From contig JAMPXH010000023.1 of the NCBI GenBank assembly GCA_023701285.1, positions 1-44,324 of the forward strand: a DNA stretch of 44,324 nt, written 5' to 3'. The position numbers and the translations under genes are program-made. Below are positions 30,270-38,519 of this stretch, piece after piece. The stretch is from Candidatus Didemnitutus sp. (GTDB lineage: Bacteria; Verrucomicrobiota; Verrucomicrobiia; Opitutales; Opitutaceae). The notes under the pieces were generated by a model that worked only from the letters and a program-made list of their open reading frames with translations, did no database searches and had not been told where the DNA came from. Positions within the stretch are counted from its first letter, which is position 1. Each line of letters opens with the position of its first letter.

Positions 30270-31685
30270 ATGAGCGAAGACAACGCCCCGAAGCTGCGCC
30301 TCAAGCCCCGTCTCGCTGCCGACGCGGCCGCCGCTCCGGCCACGCCGCCCCCCGCTCCCGCCGCGGCTCTGACTCCCGCTCCGGATGCGAGCACCGCCGC
30401 TGCGCCCGTCGATCCGCTCCCAGTCCGCTCCAAGCCCCGGCTCTCCGCCGCGCCCGCCGCGGAGTCTCCTGTGCCGCCGCCCGCCGCGCCTGCACCAGAG
30501 CCTGCACCCGAGGCGTCGTCGTCGCCCGCCAGCGCGCCGGCGGGCGAAGCGCCGGCCCCGGTCTTTCCGCCCTCGCCTCCGCTGGCACCCGCTTTTCCGC
30601 CCCCGCCGCCGTCTGCCGCTGCCGCGTTCCCTCCGCCGCCTCCCGCCCCGGCGCCGGTTGTTGCGCCCAGCCCGGCGCCGGGCCCGACATCGCCTGAAGC
30701 GCCCCGGCCCAAAATCGCCTTGAAGCCGCGCGATTCCGGCGCGGCTCCGCTGGTAACCTCCGCGCCGGCCCCGGCTCCGGTCGTGCCGCCGGTGGCGGCG
30801 TTCCCGCCGCCCGTGCCTGTCACGGCGCCCGCGCCCGCGGCACCGCCCGCGCCTTCTGCGGAACCACCGGTGTTCCCACCTCCGGCTCCGCCCCCGGTGG
30901 CAGCCCCGTTTCCCCCGCCGCCCAAGGCCTCGACTCTCCCGCCGCCGCCTCCGGTGGCCGCTCCTTTCCCGCGGCCTCCGACCGCGCCACCTTTCCCGGC
31001 ACCGCTCGCGTCGAGCCCCCTCCAGCCCGCGGTGCCTCCGGTGGTGGCGGAGGCCAAACCTAAGGCCTCGCCGAAGCGGCTCGTCCTGCTGGGTGGCGTT
31101 GCCGTCATCGTGCTCGGTGCGCTGGGCTGGTTCGGCTTCCAGTATCTGACAGCTCCGGACACTGCACCCGCTCCCGAACCGAGCGTCCGCCCGTCGGTCG
31201 CCCAACCGGCCCAGCCGACCGCCGCTCCCTCCAGTGCGCCTGCGACAACCGTTTCCGCCTCCGGGCCTCTGGCTCAGGCGCGCGATGCGGTCGCCGCTGT
31301 CGAACAAGGGCGCACCGCCGCGACCAACGAAGTCCTGTCCACCCCCACGTCGCCCGTCACGCCGTCGCCCGCCGAGACCGCCACGACGGCTCCAGTCGAG
31401 CCTGCGGCCGGCGCGTCTGCGGCGGTGTCGTCAGCACCCGTTCCCGTGGAGCCCGAGCAAACGGCGCCGCCGCCGAGCCCGGCTTTCCGCGCGTGGGTCG
31501 ACGGGTTGCGCATCAGTGGCGTGCGCGCCGGCGCGAATCCCCGGGTGTTCATCGAGCGCACGGCGTATTCCCCGGGCGACCTCGTCAATCCGCAGCTCGG
31601 CATCACCTTCGAGGGCTACAACGCCGAGACGCGCAAACTCAGCTTCAAGGACCGCACCGGCGCGATCGTCGAACGCCGGCACTGA
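30270..31685 (+). CDS. Proline-rich, single-pass membrane protein with small C-terminal domain
   Basis: A 471-residue protein. Residues 1-260 are low-complexity Pro/Ala/Val with short basic islands (LRLKPRL, VRSKPRL, KIALKPRD). A transmembrane helix follows (KRLVLLGGVAVIVLGALGWFGFQYL), then a second Pro/Ala/Thr-rich linker, and finally a compact region of about 65 residues (WVDGLRISGVRAGANPRVFIERTAYSPGDLVNPQLGITFEGYN) resembling the C-terminal modules of GspB/PilP-type secretion proteins. The topology is N-in, C-out. A Type II secretion or pilus link is only suggested by that module. Long repeats of Pro codons make the region prone to slippage. Confidence 0.7.
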   Translation: MSEDNAPKLRLKPRLAADAAAAPATPPPAPAAALTPAPDASTAAAPVDPLPVRSKPRLSAAPAAESPVPPPAAPAPEPAPEASSSPASAPAGEAPAPVFPPSPPLAPAFPPPPPSAAAAFPPPPPAPAPVVAPSPAPGPTSPEAPRPKIALKPRDSGAAPLVTSAPAPAPVVPPVAAFPPPVPVTAPAPAAPPAPSAEPPVFPPPAPPPVAAPFPPPPKASTLPPPPPVAAPFPRPPTAPPFPAPLASSPLQPAVPPVVAEAKPKASPKRLVLLGGVAVIVLGALGWFGFQYLTAPDTAPAPEPSVRPSVAQPAQPTAAPSSAPATTVSASGPLAQARDAVAAVEQGRTAATNEVLSTPTSPVTPSPAETATTAPVEPAAGASAAVSSAPVPVEPEQTAPPPSPAFRAWVDGLRISGVRAGANPRVFIERTAYSPGDLVNPQLGITFEGYNAETRKLSFKDRTGAIVERRH

Positions 31686-31724
31686 TCGCAGGAGCGAGCG
31701 TCGGTTGCGCGCGCCAATCCGGTC

Positions 31725-32399
31725 TCAGGCCGTCAGCGCAGCCTTGATGCTGCGCAACAGTTCCGGGTCCGTCGCGATGCCGAGCACGCCATTCACGACG
31801 AACTGCACGCCGATCGCCATGATGAGGAAGCCCATGATCTTCGTCATCGCGTTCACGCCGACCGGCCCCACGAAGCGCACGATGCGACCGGAGACGCGGA
31901 GCGTCACGTAAGTGAACAGCGCCACCACCACGATGCCGGCGATGATCGCCACGTAGTCGACCCAGTCCTGGGCGAGCGAGGTGAAGCCCAGCGTCACCGC
32001 GATTGAGCCGGGGCCGCTGAGCATAGGCATGGCGAGCGGGGAGAAGGAGATGTCCTGCTTCTGCCGCGCCGCCTCGTGTTCCTCGTTGTCGCTCGCGGTG
32101 TTGCGATGTGCCGTCAGCATGCTCATGCCGATCCCCGCCAGCATGATGCCGCCCGCGATCCGCAGTCCCGGGATGGAGATGCCGAAGAACGCCATGATGA
32201 ACGAGCCGCCGATCAGGAAACTCACGAGGATCGCCACCATGTAGAGGCAGCCCTTGCGCGCCTGTTCGCGACGCCGGGCCTCGCTGTGGCCCTCCGTGAT
32301 GGCGAGGAACGTGGGCGCGGCGGCCAGCGGATTGATGATCGGCAGCAGGCCGATCACCGTGCCGAGAAAAATGGCCCAGAGGTGGACGAGATTGGACAT
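31725..32399 (-). CDS. MarC-family integral membrane protein
   Basis: A 224-residue protein with six membrane helices. Signature segments: LGTVIGLLPIINPLAAAPTFLAITEGHS at the N-terminus, GISIPGLRIAGGIMLAGIGMSML and the PLAMPMLSGPGSIAVTLGF block in the second half. MarC/UPF0056 proteins are widespread and their function is not established; an early link to multiple antibiotic resistance was withdrawn. The length is standard. It lies about 110 bp downstream of the dus gene on the same strand, so co-transcription is possible. Confidence 0.88.
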   Translation of the reverse strand: MSNLVHLWAIFLGTVIGLLPIINPLAAAPTFLAITEGHSEARRREQARKGCLYMVAILVSFLIGGSFIMAFFGISIPGLRIAGGIMLAGIGMSMLTAHRNTASDNEEHEAARQKQDISFSPLAMPMLSGPGSIAVTLGFTSLAQDWVDYVAIIAGIVVVALFTYVTLRVSGRIVRFVGPVGVNAMTKIMGFLIMAIGVQFVVNGVLGIATDPELLRSIKAALTA

Positions 32400-32509
32400 G
32401 GGAAACGCAGGACGGGAACAGTCAGGGATTGGCGGCTCGGTGCTGTCGGCGCAATGCCGCTTTGCCGGTGGCGGCGACCGAATCGCGCGGGCAGGGGCCG
32501 CGCCGCGGA

Positions 32510-33676
32510 CTACCAGGTGTCGACCGGTCCCTTGGGCACCGGGATGAATTCGCGCCGCACGCTGGCCGGGTCGTCCGCGTCGTCGCGCATGAACGACGCC
32601 ACGAGCGGATCGGGGCGGAAGCGCGGCAGCAACTCGCCGCGTTCGTCGCAGAACGGCGCGCGCCATTTCTCGAAACGGGCGACGATGTCGTCGAACTCCG
32701 CGCGCGTGCGCAGGCTGACGACCGCCTTCTTGAATTCCTTCGCTGGGCCAAAACGCTTCGCATACCACGCCGCCGGCTTGCGGAAGAGCCGGCAGCCGAG
32801 TTCCTCGCCGAAAACCTCGCACGCGAGGTCGAGATGACGGCGCATCACCGCGATGCGTTCGGCGAACCCAGCCTCGGCGGGCAGCACGCCGGTGCGCAGG
32901 TAGGCGCACGTGTCGCGGAAAATCCACGGATTGTAGAACGCGCCGCGTCCGATGCTCACGCCGGCGCAGCCGGTTTCTTCGAGCATGCGCTTAGCCGCGG
33001 CGGGCGTGGTCACGTCGCCGTTGCCGATCACGGGGATGGTCTTCACCGCCTGCACGACGGCGCGGATGCCGGCGAGGTTGATCGTGCCGCTGAAACCTTG
33101 GGCGCGGGTGCGGCCGTGGACGAAGATCGCGGCCACGCCCACGTCCTCGAGTGCGCGGGCGAGGTCGGGCGCGGTGAGGTTGTCCTCGTCCCAACCGAGG
33201 CGCATCTTGGCGGTGATGGGGATTTTCACCGCGTCAATCATGCCGCGGACGAGCGCCTGGGTTTTTTTGAGCTCGGTCATCATCGCCGAGCCGCCGCCGA
33301 TGCCGACGACTTTGCGGACAGGGCAGCCCATGTTGATGTCGACCGAGGCGATGCCCATCGACTCGACCAGCGCGGCGGCGTCGCGCATCTCCTCCGGCAC
33401 GGCGCCGAAGAGCTGGACGGAGAGAATTTTCTCGGCGGCGCAGGTTTGGGCAAGCTGGAGGGCCTTGTGGTTGCGTTCGAGGAGCGAGCGGGCGTTGATC
33501 AGGTCCGTCGTAGCCCAGTCGAGTCCGCCGATCTCGCGCACGACGAGCCGGAAGGGCAGGTTGGTGTAACCTGCCAGCGGCGAGAGAAAGAGATTCGATT
33601 CGAACTGGAGCGACCCGATGCGCACGCCCGGATGGTTGCTCGCGACGGCCGCATCGCAAATCAGAACGTGTCGCAC
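32510..33676 (-). CDS. dus: tRNA-dihydrouridine synthase (Dus family)
   Basis: A 388-residue flavoenzyme that reduces uridines of tRNA D-loops to dihydrouridine with FMN and NADPH. Motifs: LFLSPLAGYTNLPFRLVVRE, SVQLFGAVPEEM, SVDINMGCPVRKVVGIGGGSAMM with the catalytic cysteine, ITAKMRLGWDEDN, IFVHGRTRAQGFSG, and TIPVIGNGDVTTPAAAKRMLEETGCAGVSIGRGAFYNPWIF. The C-terminal extension of about 90 residues is longer than in DusB. The start at 33676 is a GTG; another GTG at 33625 (VRIGSLQF) fits the family N-terminus better. A palindrome lies 25 bp upstream, between it and the XRE-like gene. Confidence 0.9.
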   Translation of the reverse strand: MRHVLICDAAVASNHPGVRIGSLQFESNLFLSPLAGYTNLPFRLVVREIGGLDWATTDLINARSLLERNHKALQLAQTCAAEKILSVQLFGAVPEEMRDAAALVESMGIASVDINMGCPVRKVVGIGGGSAMMTELKKTQALVRGMIDAVKIPITAKMRLGWDEDNLTAPDLARALEDVGVAAIFVHGRTRAQGFSGTINLAGIRAVVQAVKTIPVIGNGDVTTPAAAKRMLEETGCAGVSIGRGAFYNPWIFRDTCAYLRTGVLPAEAGFAERIAVMRRHLDLACEVFGEELGCRLFRKPAAWYAKRFGPAKEFKKAVVSLRTRAEFDDIVARFEKWRAPFCDERGELLPRFRPDPLVASFMRDDADDPASVRREFIPVPKGPVDTW

Positions 33677-33700
33677 GATTCAACCGCGAGCCCGCGTCCC

Positions 33701-33721
33701 TGGTAACCTAATAGGTTACCA
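33701..33721. promoter_or_regulatory. Palindromic operator-like site 1
   Basis: Perfect palindrome with a central A: TGGTAACCTA, A, TAGGTTACCA. It sits between the XRE-like gene and dus, 24 bp before the dus start. Sites 2 and 3 are at 34081 and 34150. Confidence 0.75.
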
Positions 33722-33728
33722 ATTTAGT

Positions 33729-34082
33729 TCAAACCGACACGTCGCGCCCGGCTCGTTTTTCGGCCAACCAGTGCAGCAGGCGAAGAGTGAGCTCTGCGTC
33801 AGGGAGCCGGCTGCCGCCCGTCAGGAAATCGTTCAGGCGCTGCTTCGGAACGCCGAGGTAGCGGGCCAGCCGGACCTTGGCGCCGCGGGGCTTGAGTTCG
33901 GCCTGCAGTTGGGCAGCCAGCAGGTTCCAGAGCGGGGTCCCTTCGCCCGGACGCACGGTGTGATAGGACTGCCAGCGTCGCTGGCGGGTCTTGGCGCGCG
34001 CTTCGTCGACCAATTTCTCCCCCAACTCGAACAAGGCTCCTCCGATCTCGAGCCACATCTTTAATCGTGGGTGTGTCCTCAT
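33729..34082 (-). CDS. Small XRE-like DNA-binding protein
   Basis: A 117-residue protein. The C-terminal half contains a helix-turn-helix (VRLARYLGVPKQRLNDFLTGGSRLPDAELTLRLLHWLAEK) of the phage-repressor type. The N-terminal half is helical and basic (MWLEIGGALFELGEKLVDEARAKTRQRRWQ). The start ATG at 34082 overlaps the palindrome 34081-34105, and a third copy lies 68 bp upstream of the start; the first lies just behind the gene. This is the arrangement expected of an autoregulated repressor. Low-copy palindromes of this exact sequence suggest that it is the cognate operator. It is transcribed in the same direction as dus. Confidence 0.78.
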   Translation of the reverse strand: MRTHPRLKMWLEIGGALFELGEKLVDEARAKTRQRRWQSYHTVRPGEGTPLWNLLAAQLQAELKPRGAKVRLARYLGVPKQRLNDFLTGGSRLPDAELTLRLLHWLAEKRAGRDVSV

Positions 34083-34105
34083 TGGTAACCTAATAGGTTA
34101 CCAAT
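34081..34105. promoter_or_regulatory. Palindromic operator-like site 2, overlapping a start codon
   Basis: The most extended copy: 12-bp arms around a central A, core GGTAACCTAATAGGTTACC (34084-34102) with ATT/AAT flanks. It includes two bases of the XRE-like gene's start codon, so a protein bound here would block initiation or promoter clearance. Confidence 0.78.
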
Positions 34106-34149
34106 ATCGTCTACGCACGGCTGAATCTGGAGAAGGAAGGAAGCAAAAA

Positions 34150-34166
34150 GTAACCTAATAGGTTAC
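34150..34166. promoter_or_regulatory. Palindromic operator-like site 3
   Basis: GTAACCTA, A, TAGGTTAC; 8-bp perfect arms. Its centre is 65 bp from that of site 2, about six helical turns, so proteins on the two sites could face the same side. Confidence 0.7.
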
Positions 34167-34339
34167 CATGAGGCGGGGGCGGAACGGTGAAGGGGCGGGA
34201 ACGACTGGAGGATCGGCAGCGGGAAGCGGGCCGTGAGGAGGGCGGGGGCGCAGGCGCGGAGGGGCGGCGCGCAGGGATGTGGGGCGAGGGTGGAGAGAGG
34301 GAAGGCCGACGCCGACGGGCCGTCGGCCTGGACGGGGAC

Positions 34340-35488
34340 TCAGCGGGCGGCGAGGGCGCGCTTCAGGCGGGCGAGGGCTTCGGTGAGCGTGGCGCGGGTG
34401 CAGCCGAAGTTGAGGCGCACATGGGTGTCCTTGGCCGCGCCGAACGGCGCGCCGTCGGAAAAGCCGAGGCCGTGTTGCTCGAAGAAAGCGTGCGCGTTGG
34501 CGAGCTGGAGGCCTTCGATGTTCAGCCACGCGAGATAGGTGGCCTCGACGTGGGTCATCGCGATGCCGGGCAATTCGCCGCGCGCGATCGTCTGCTCGAG
34601 GAGATCGCGGTTGCCGCGGAGGTAGGCGAGAAGTTGCTGGCGCCACGGTTCGCCGTGGCGCATCGCGGCCTCGCCGGCGACGAGGCCGAGGACGTTGACG
34701 TCGGGCACGATGCCTTGCGCGGCGCGACTGAAGGCGGCGCGGAGCCTGGGGTCCGGCACGATGGCGAACGAGCAGCCGAGCCCGGGAATGTTGTAGGTCT
34801 TGCTCGGCGCCATGAGCGTGATGCTGCGGGCGGCGGTGGCGGGCGAGAGCGTGGCGGCGGGGACGTGTGCGACGTCGTCGAGCACGAGGTCGCAGTGGAT
34901 CTCGTCCGACACGAGCAGGAGGTTGTGCCGCTCGCAGAACGCGACGACCTGTTCCAGTTCCGCGCGCGAGAAGGCGCGGCCGACCGGGTTGTGCGGGCTG
35001 CAGAGGAAAAACTGCCTCGTGCGCGGCGTGACGGCGCGTGCGAGCGCCGCGAAGTCGAGTTCCCAGCGTCCGTTGCGCAGCACCATGGGCACGGGGACGG
35101 CCTTGCGGTGCTGGTTGGTGGGCGCGCTCATGAAGGGCGGGTAGACCGGCGTGGCGCAGAGGATCTCGTCGCCCGGTTCGCCCAGGGCGGCGGCGACGTT
35201 GAGACCGGTGACGAGGCCCGGGAGCCAGACGATCCAGGCCGGGTCGACCTGCCAGCCGTAACGCCGCGCGCAGTAGTCGACCGTCGCCGCGATGAGCGAG
35301 GGCAGGGGCTTGGCGTAACCGATCACGCCGTGCTCGATGCGCGCGCGCAGCGCCTCGATGACGGCGGGCGGCGCGGCGAAATCCATGTCGGCCACCCACA
35401 GCGGCAACACGTCGCGGCCGGTGTATTTCTGCCATTTCTGGCTGTCGCTGTGCAGGCGGTCGATCGGGCGGTCGAAATCGAAGTTCAT
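34340..35488 (-). CDS. PatB/MalY-type C-S lyase (PLP aminotransferase fold)
   Basis: A 382-residue fold-type I PLP enzyme. The N-terminus (DRLHSDSQKWQKYTGRDVLPLWVADMDFAAPPAV) is the MalY/PatB signature. SPHNPVGRAFSRAEL, LLLVSDEIHCDLV and MAPSKTYNIPGL follow, with Lys230 of SKTYN binding the cofactor, and HVRLNFGCTRATLTEAL holds the carboxylate-binding arginine. These enzymes split cystathionine or cysteine conjugates to release thiols, ammonia and pyruvate; in E. coli MalY also binds the MalT regulator. The frame is open 80 codons upstream, but the ATG at 35488 opens the family domain. No operon partner. Confidence 0.92.
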   Translation of the reverse strand: MNFDFDRPIDRLHSDSQKWQKYTGRDVLPLWVADMDFAAPPAVIEALRARIEHGVIGYAKPLPSLIAATVDYCARRYGWQVDPAWIVWLPGLVTGLNVAAALGEPGDEILCATPVYPPFMSAPTNQHRKAVPVPMVLRNGRWELDFAALARAVTPRTRQFFLCSPHNPVGRAFSRAELEQVVAFCERHNLLLVSDEIHCDLVLDDVAHVPAATLSPATAARSITLMAPSKTYNIPGLGCSFAIVPDPRLRAAFSRAAQGIVPDVNVLGLVAGEAAMRHGEPWRQQLLAYLRGNRDLLEQTIARGELPGIAMTHVEATYLAWLNIEGLQLANAHAFFEQHGLGFSDGAPFGAAKDTHVRLNFGCTRATLTEALARLKRALAAR

Positions 35489-35571
35489 CGCGGAAACAGT
35501 ATTCGTGGCGGGCCCGCGGAGGCCTGGCCACGGAAAAGTCATCCGAGGCGCGTCGTAATTGCGCGGTGAGT

Positions 35572-35595
35572 CTGTCCCACGGGTGGACAGTTTTT
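35572..35595 (+). other. Hairpin with T-run in the patB-hsp20 gap
   Basis: CTGTCC (35572-35577) and GGACAG (35585-35590) followed by TTTTT. It looks like an intrinsic terminator, but no plus-strand gene precedes it, so it may be a leader or attenuator of the Hsp20 unit or end an unseen transcript. Confidence 0.45.
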
Positions 35596-35714
35596 CCCGC
35601 TCGCACGGACCGCTCGAAAGCAACTGCCGCAAAACCGGCCACTTGCGCACGGCGTGGGCGCGGCACGTCGGATGCAAGGACTCTGGCACAACACAACCCA
35701 AGGAGAACCCAACC

Positions 35715-36143
35715 ATGTATCGCATCACCCATTATTCCTATCCTCGTTCCGCCTCGCTCTTTCGCGGTGCGCGCAGCCCGTGGGCCGGCTTGGAGTCGGA
35801 AATCGATCGTCTCTTCGCGGCCACTTATGCTGAGGCCGCGACGCCGGCGGCGCCGCGCTTCCCAGTCGATCTCTACGAAGACAAGGACAACGTCTACGTC
35901 CGCGCCGAGCTGCCAGGCATCGCCCGCGAGGCCATCAACATCGAGATGGTCGAGGATTACCTGACGCTCAGCGCCACGCGCAAGCAGGGCGATGAGTCCT
36001 TCAGCCTCCAGCGTTCCATCGCGGTGCCGGAGAGTGTCGACGCCGAGAAGGTCAGCGCCTCCCTCGAGCACGGCGTGCTCACCGTCACGCTGCCGAAGCG
36101 CGAGCAGGCCAAGCCGCGCAAGATCGCCATCAGCGTCAACTGA
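35715..36143 (+). CDS. Hsp20/alpha-crystallin family small heat-shock protein (first copy)
   Basis: A 142-residue small heat-shock protein. The N-terminal arm (about 1-45) is YRITHYSYPRSASLFRG and a helix ESEIDRLFAATYAEA; the alpha-crystallin domain follows with PVDLYEDKDNVYVRAELPGIAREAINIEMVEDYLTLSA, the RSIAVPESVDAEKVSASLEHGVLTVTLPK strand pair, and the C-terminal KIAISVN tail. It holds unfolding proteins in an ATP-independent way. AGGAG sits 10 bp upstream of the ATG. The second Hsp20 gene follows 27 bp later, so both are one operon. Confidence 0.93.
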   Translation: MYRITHYSYPRSASLFRGARSPWAGLESEIDRLFAATYAEAATPAAPRFPVDLYEDKDNVYVRAELPGIAREAINIEMVEDYLTLSATRKQGDESFSLQRSIAVPESVDAEKVSASLEHGVLTVTLPKREQAKPRKIAISVN

Positions 36144-36170
36144 ACCCTCATCCACCAGGAGATTCCCACC

Positions 36171-36590
36171 ATGACTCATCTCTTCAACCAGATCGTTCCG
36201 CGCCTCACCCGTTCGCTCTCGCGTCAACCGGAGCAGCCCGAGGCCACCACCACGCGCGAGCCGGAGTTCACGCTCAAGCCCGTTTACGAGTTGCAGGAAA
36301 CCACCGAGGCCTGGGGCCTCACCGTGCAGCTGCCCGGCGTGGCCAAAGACGGCCTCGAATTCACCGTCGAGGACAGCGTGATCCGCATCCAGGGCCGCCG
36401 CGCCTGGCGCGCGCCCGAGGGCTGGACCGCGCTCTACCGCGAGTCCGCCGATGCCGGTTACCTGCTTGAGCTCGAGCACGACCACTCCGTGAACGCGGAC
36501 AAGATCCACGCCGAGCTCAAGGACGGCGTGCTGCAGGTCTCGCTGCCGAAGGCCGAGGCTGTGAAGCCGCGCAAGATCACCATCGCGTGA
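36171..36590 (+). CDS. Hsp20/alpha-crystallin family small heat-shock protein (second copy)
   Basis: A 139-residue paralogue with a shorter, hydrophilic arm (SLSRQPEQPEATTTREPEF) and a complete crystallin domain: LKPVYELQETTEAWGLTVQLPGVAKDGLEFTVEDSVIRIQGRR, VNADKIHAELKDGVLQVSLPKAEAVKPRKITIA. In place of the usual arginine-rich loop it has WRAPEGWTALYRES. It may form mixed assemblies with the first copy. A good AGGAG lies nine bases before the ATG. The pair differ enough in sequence to be an old duplication. Confidence 0.93.
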   Translation: MTHLFNQIVPRLTRSLSRQPEQPEATTTREPEFTLKPVYELQETTEAWGLTVQLPGVAKDGLEFTVEDSVIRIQGRRAWRAPEGWTALYRESADAGYLLELEHDHSVNADKIHAELKDGVLQVSLPKAEAVKPRKITIA

Positions 36591-36699
36591 CCGCGCGTGC
36601 CGCGCGGCGGCAGCCATCGCCCTCCGCGGGCCGTGGCGCCGCCGTCGCGGTGCCCTCCGGTCGCGATTTTTTTCAGGGGTAACGTCCGGTGCGTGTGCG

Positions 36700-36749
36700 C
36701 GCCGGGCCTGCCGCCGGAGTCCGCTTAGCGGGCCCGGCGGCTTTGCTTT
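36700..36749 (+). terminator. Possible terminator after the hsp20 pair
   Basis: CGCCGGGCC (36700-36708) and GGCCCGGCG (36731-36739) form a 9-bp stem with a 22-base loop, then GCTTTGCTTT. The T-run is broken and the loop long, so this is a weak call. It lies 110 bp after the second Hsp20 gene. Confidence 0.45.
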
Positions 36750-36804
36750 CAGTGCGGCGGATTCGCGCTCGCCCGGACGGGGTGCGCGCGTTTGCCTCGC
36801 CGCC

Positions 36805-37443
36805 ATGGATGCAGTGGTGACCCTTGCGATCGTCGGCGGCGTGGCCGCTTTCATCGGTTTCATCATCTGGGCCGCGAAGACCGCCCAGAAACAGACGCGC
36901 GCCAATGTGGCGGCGCTCGCCGCGCGGCAGGGTCTGCAGCTGCTCCAGGAGAAAAAGGCCTTCGGTGTGATCGAGCCGCGCGCCGAGGGCAGCCAGGGCG
37001 GCCGCCGCGTGCGCTTCTGGGCCTTCGCCACCGGCAGCGGCAAATCGCGCCAGATGTGGATCGCGGCCGGCGTCGAGCCGCGGCGCAGCGGTGGATTCAC
37101 CTTCCGGCTGGAGGCTCAGGGGTTCAGCACGAAGGTGGCCGAATTTTTCGGGGCCAAGGAGATCACGGTCGGCGACGCGCCGTTCGACGCGGCGTGGTTC
37201 GTGCGCAGCAACGCGCCGGAGCTCCTGGCCGCGGCGCTCGTGCCCGAGATCCGCGCGAAGCTCATGGCGATGCACGCGGCGGGCGTGCGCCAGCCCGTGA
37301 AGCTGGAGCAGGGCTGGGTGACCTACGCCGAGACGGGCCTCTTCACGGACGCGAAGAAAATCGCCCGCCTCGAGGCGATGCTGCCGGTGTTGCACGACCT
37401 CGCCGATGTGGCCGAGGTCTGTGCGGGCGGGGACGGCCGCTAG
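36805..37443 (+). CDS. Membrane-anchored protein of unknown function
   Basis: A 212-residue protein with one N-terminal helix (VVTLAIVGGVAAFIGFIIWAA), then a cytoplasmic domain of about 185 residues starting with KTAQKQTRANVAALAARQGLQLLQ. The pattern of RRVRFWAFATGSGKSRQMWIAAGVEPRRSGGFTFRLEAQ suggests antiparallel beta strands. The order anchor, helix, beta domain resembles DUF3137-type and similar membrane proteins but I cannot assign a family. Its stop lies 10 bp from the convergent Alx-type gene. Confidence 0.7.
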   Translation: MDAVVTLAIVGGVAAFIGFIIWAAKTAQKQTRANVAALAARQGLQLLQEKKAFGVIEPRAEGSQGGRRVRFWAFATGSGKSRQMWIAAGVEPRRSGGFTFRLEAQGFSTKVAEFFGAKEITVGDAPFDAAWFVRSNAPELLAAALVPEIRAKLMAMHAAGVRQPVKLEQGWVTYAETGLFTDAKKIARLEAMLPVLHDLADVAEVCAGGDGR

Positions 37444-37453
37444 CGCGGCGCGC

Positions 37454-38434
37454 TCAGATCTTGGGCTGCTCCGACTCCGGCTTGCGCTGGGCCGGGATCA
37501 GCACCGAGGCGAGGATCGAGGCGGCGAGCACCGTGCCGATGATGCCGAGCGAGATGTGGATCTCGATCTTCACCCAGCTGGAAGCGATCATCTTGCAGCC
37601 GACGAAGACGAGGATGACCGCGAGGCCGATGTTCAGGTAGCGGAACAACTGCATCACGCCCGACACCGCGAAGTAGAGCGAGCGCAGGCCGAGGATCGCA
37701 AAGATGTTCGACGTGAAAACGATGAACTCGTTGCGCGTGATCGCGATCACCGCGGGGATCGAGTCGAGCGCGAACATCACGTCCGTCGTCTCCACGATCA
37801 GCAGCACGAGGAACATCGGCGTGGCGTGCAGCTTGCCGTGCTGGCGCACGAAGAAGTCGCCGCCGTGGAACTGCGAAGTCACCGGGAGAAACTTGCGGGC
37901 GAGGCGCACGGCCGGGTTTTTCTCCGGTTCGAAGCCGTCTTCCTTCTTCGGCAGCGCGAGCTTGATGCCGGTGTAGACGAGGAACGCGCCGAAGACGTAG
38001 ATGATCCAGTGGAAGGTGTTGATCAGCGAGATGCCCGCGAAGATGAAGGCCGCCCGCATCAGCACCGCGCCGACGATGCCCCAGAACAGCACGCGGTGCT
38101 GGTAACGCGGCTCGACGCGGAAGTATTGGAAGATGACGATGAAGACGAAGACGTTGTCGACGCTCAGGCACAGCTCGACGATGTAGCCGGTGAAGAACTC
38201 CAGCGCCGGCTTGCTCGTCTCGGTGTTCGGCATCTGCAGCGCGATGAGGAGGTTGAACGCCATCGCCAGGCCGAACCACACCGCACACCACGCCAGCGCC
38301 TCCTTGAGCGTGACGACGTGGGACTTCCGGTTGAACACGCCCAGGTCGAGCGCGAGCATCGTGGCGATGAAGACGAGAAAACCGGCCCAAGCCCACCAGG
38401 GCATGGTGCTGAACATGGCGAACGCGGGTGACAT
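37454..38434 (-). CDS. TerC/Alx-family membrane protein
   Basis: A 326-residue protein with nine or so membrane helices, of the longer Alx type of the TerC superfamily. Diagnostic motifs are FIATMLALDLGVFNRKSHVVTLKEAL, VELCLSVDNVFVFIVIF and LIVETTDVMFALDSIPAVIAITRNEF, each carrying the conserved aspartates in the membrane that are thought to handle Mn2+ or Ca2+. In E. coli Alx is controlled by a pH- and Mn-sensing riboswitch; the region upstream is only about 120 bp and shows no such leader that I can recognise. Start could also be at 38416. It is divergent from the mscS-like gene. Confidence 0.9.
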   Translation of the reverse strand: MSPAFAMFSTMPWWAWAGFLVFIATMLALDLGVFNRKSHVVTLKEALAWCAVWFGLAMAFNLLIALQMPNTETSKPALEFFTGYIVELCLSVDNVFVFIVIFQYFRVEPRYQHRVLFWGIVGAVLMRAAFIFAGISLINTFHWIIYVFGAFLVYTGIKLALPKKEDGFEPEKNPAVRLARKFLPVTSQFHGGDFFVRQHGKLHATPMFLVLLIVETTDVMFALDSIPAVIAITRNEFIVFTSNIFAILGLRSLYFAVSGVMQLFRYLNIGLAVILVFVGCKMIASSWVKIEIHISLGIIGTVLAASILASVLIPAQRKPESEQPKI

Positions 38435-38519
38435 GGAAAGCGCGCAGTCTGCGCGGACGGTCGGAGCCGCCGCAAGCGGGGAAATCGGACGCCCCGTTGC
38501 CCGGGGCTAAACCTTTGAC

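Noticed and set aside
33701-34166. The GGTAACC palindromes as terminators
   Set aside because: The centre is one base, there is no T-run, and one copy overlaps a start codon.
34155-37100. 981-codon minus-strand frame across patB and the hsp20 genes
   Set aside because: Arg/Pro/Ala-rich shadow in the wrong frame relative to the PatB motifs.
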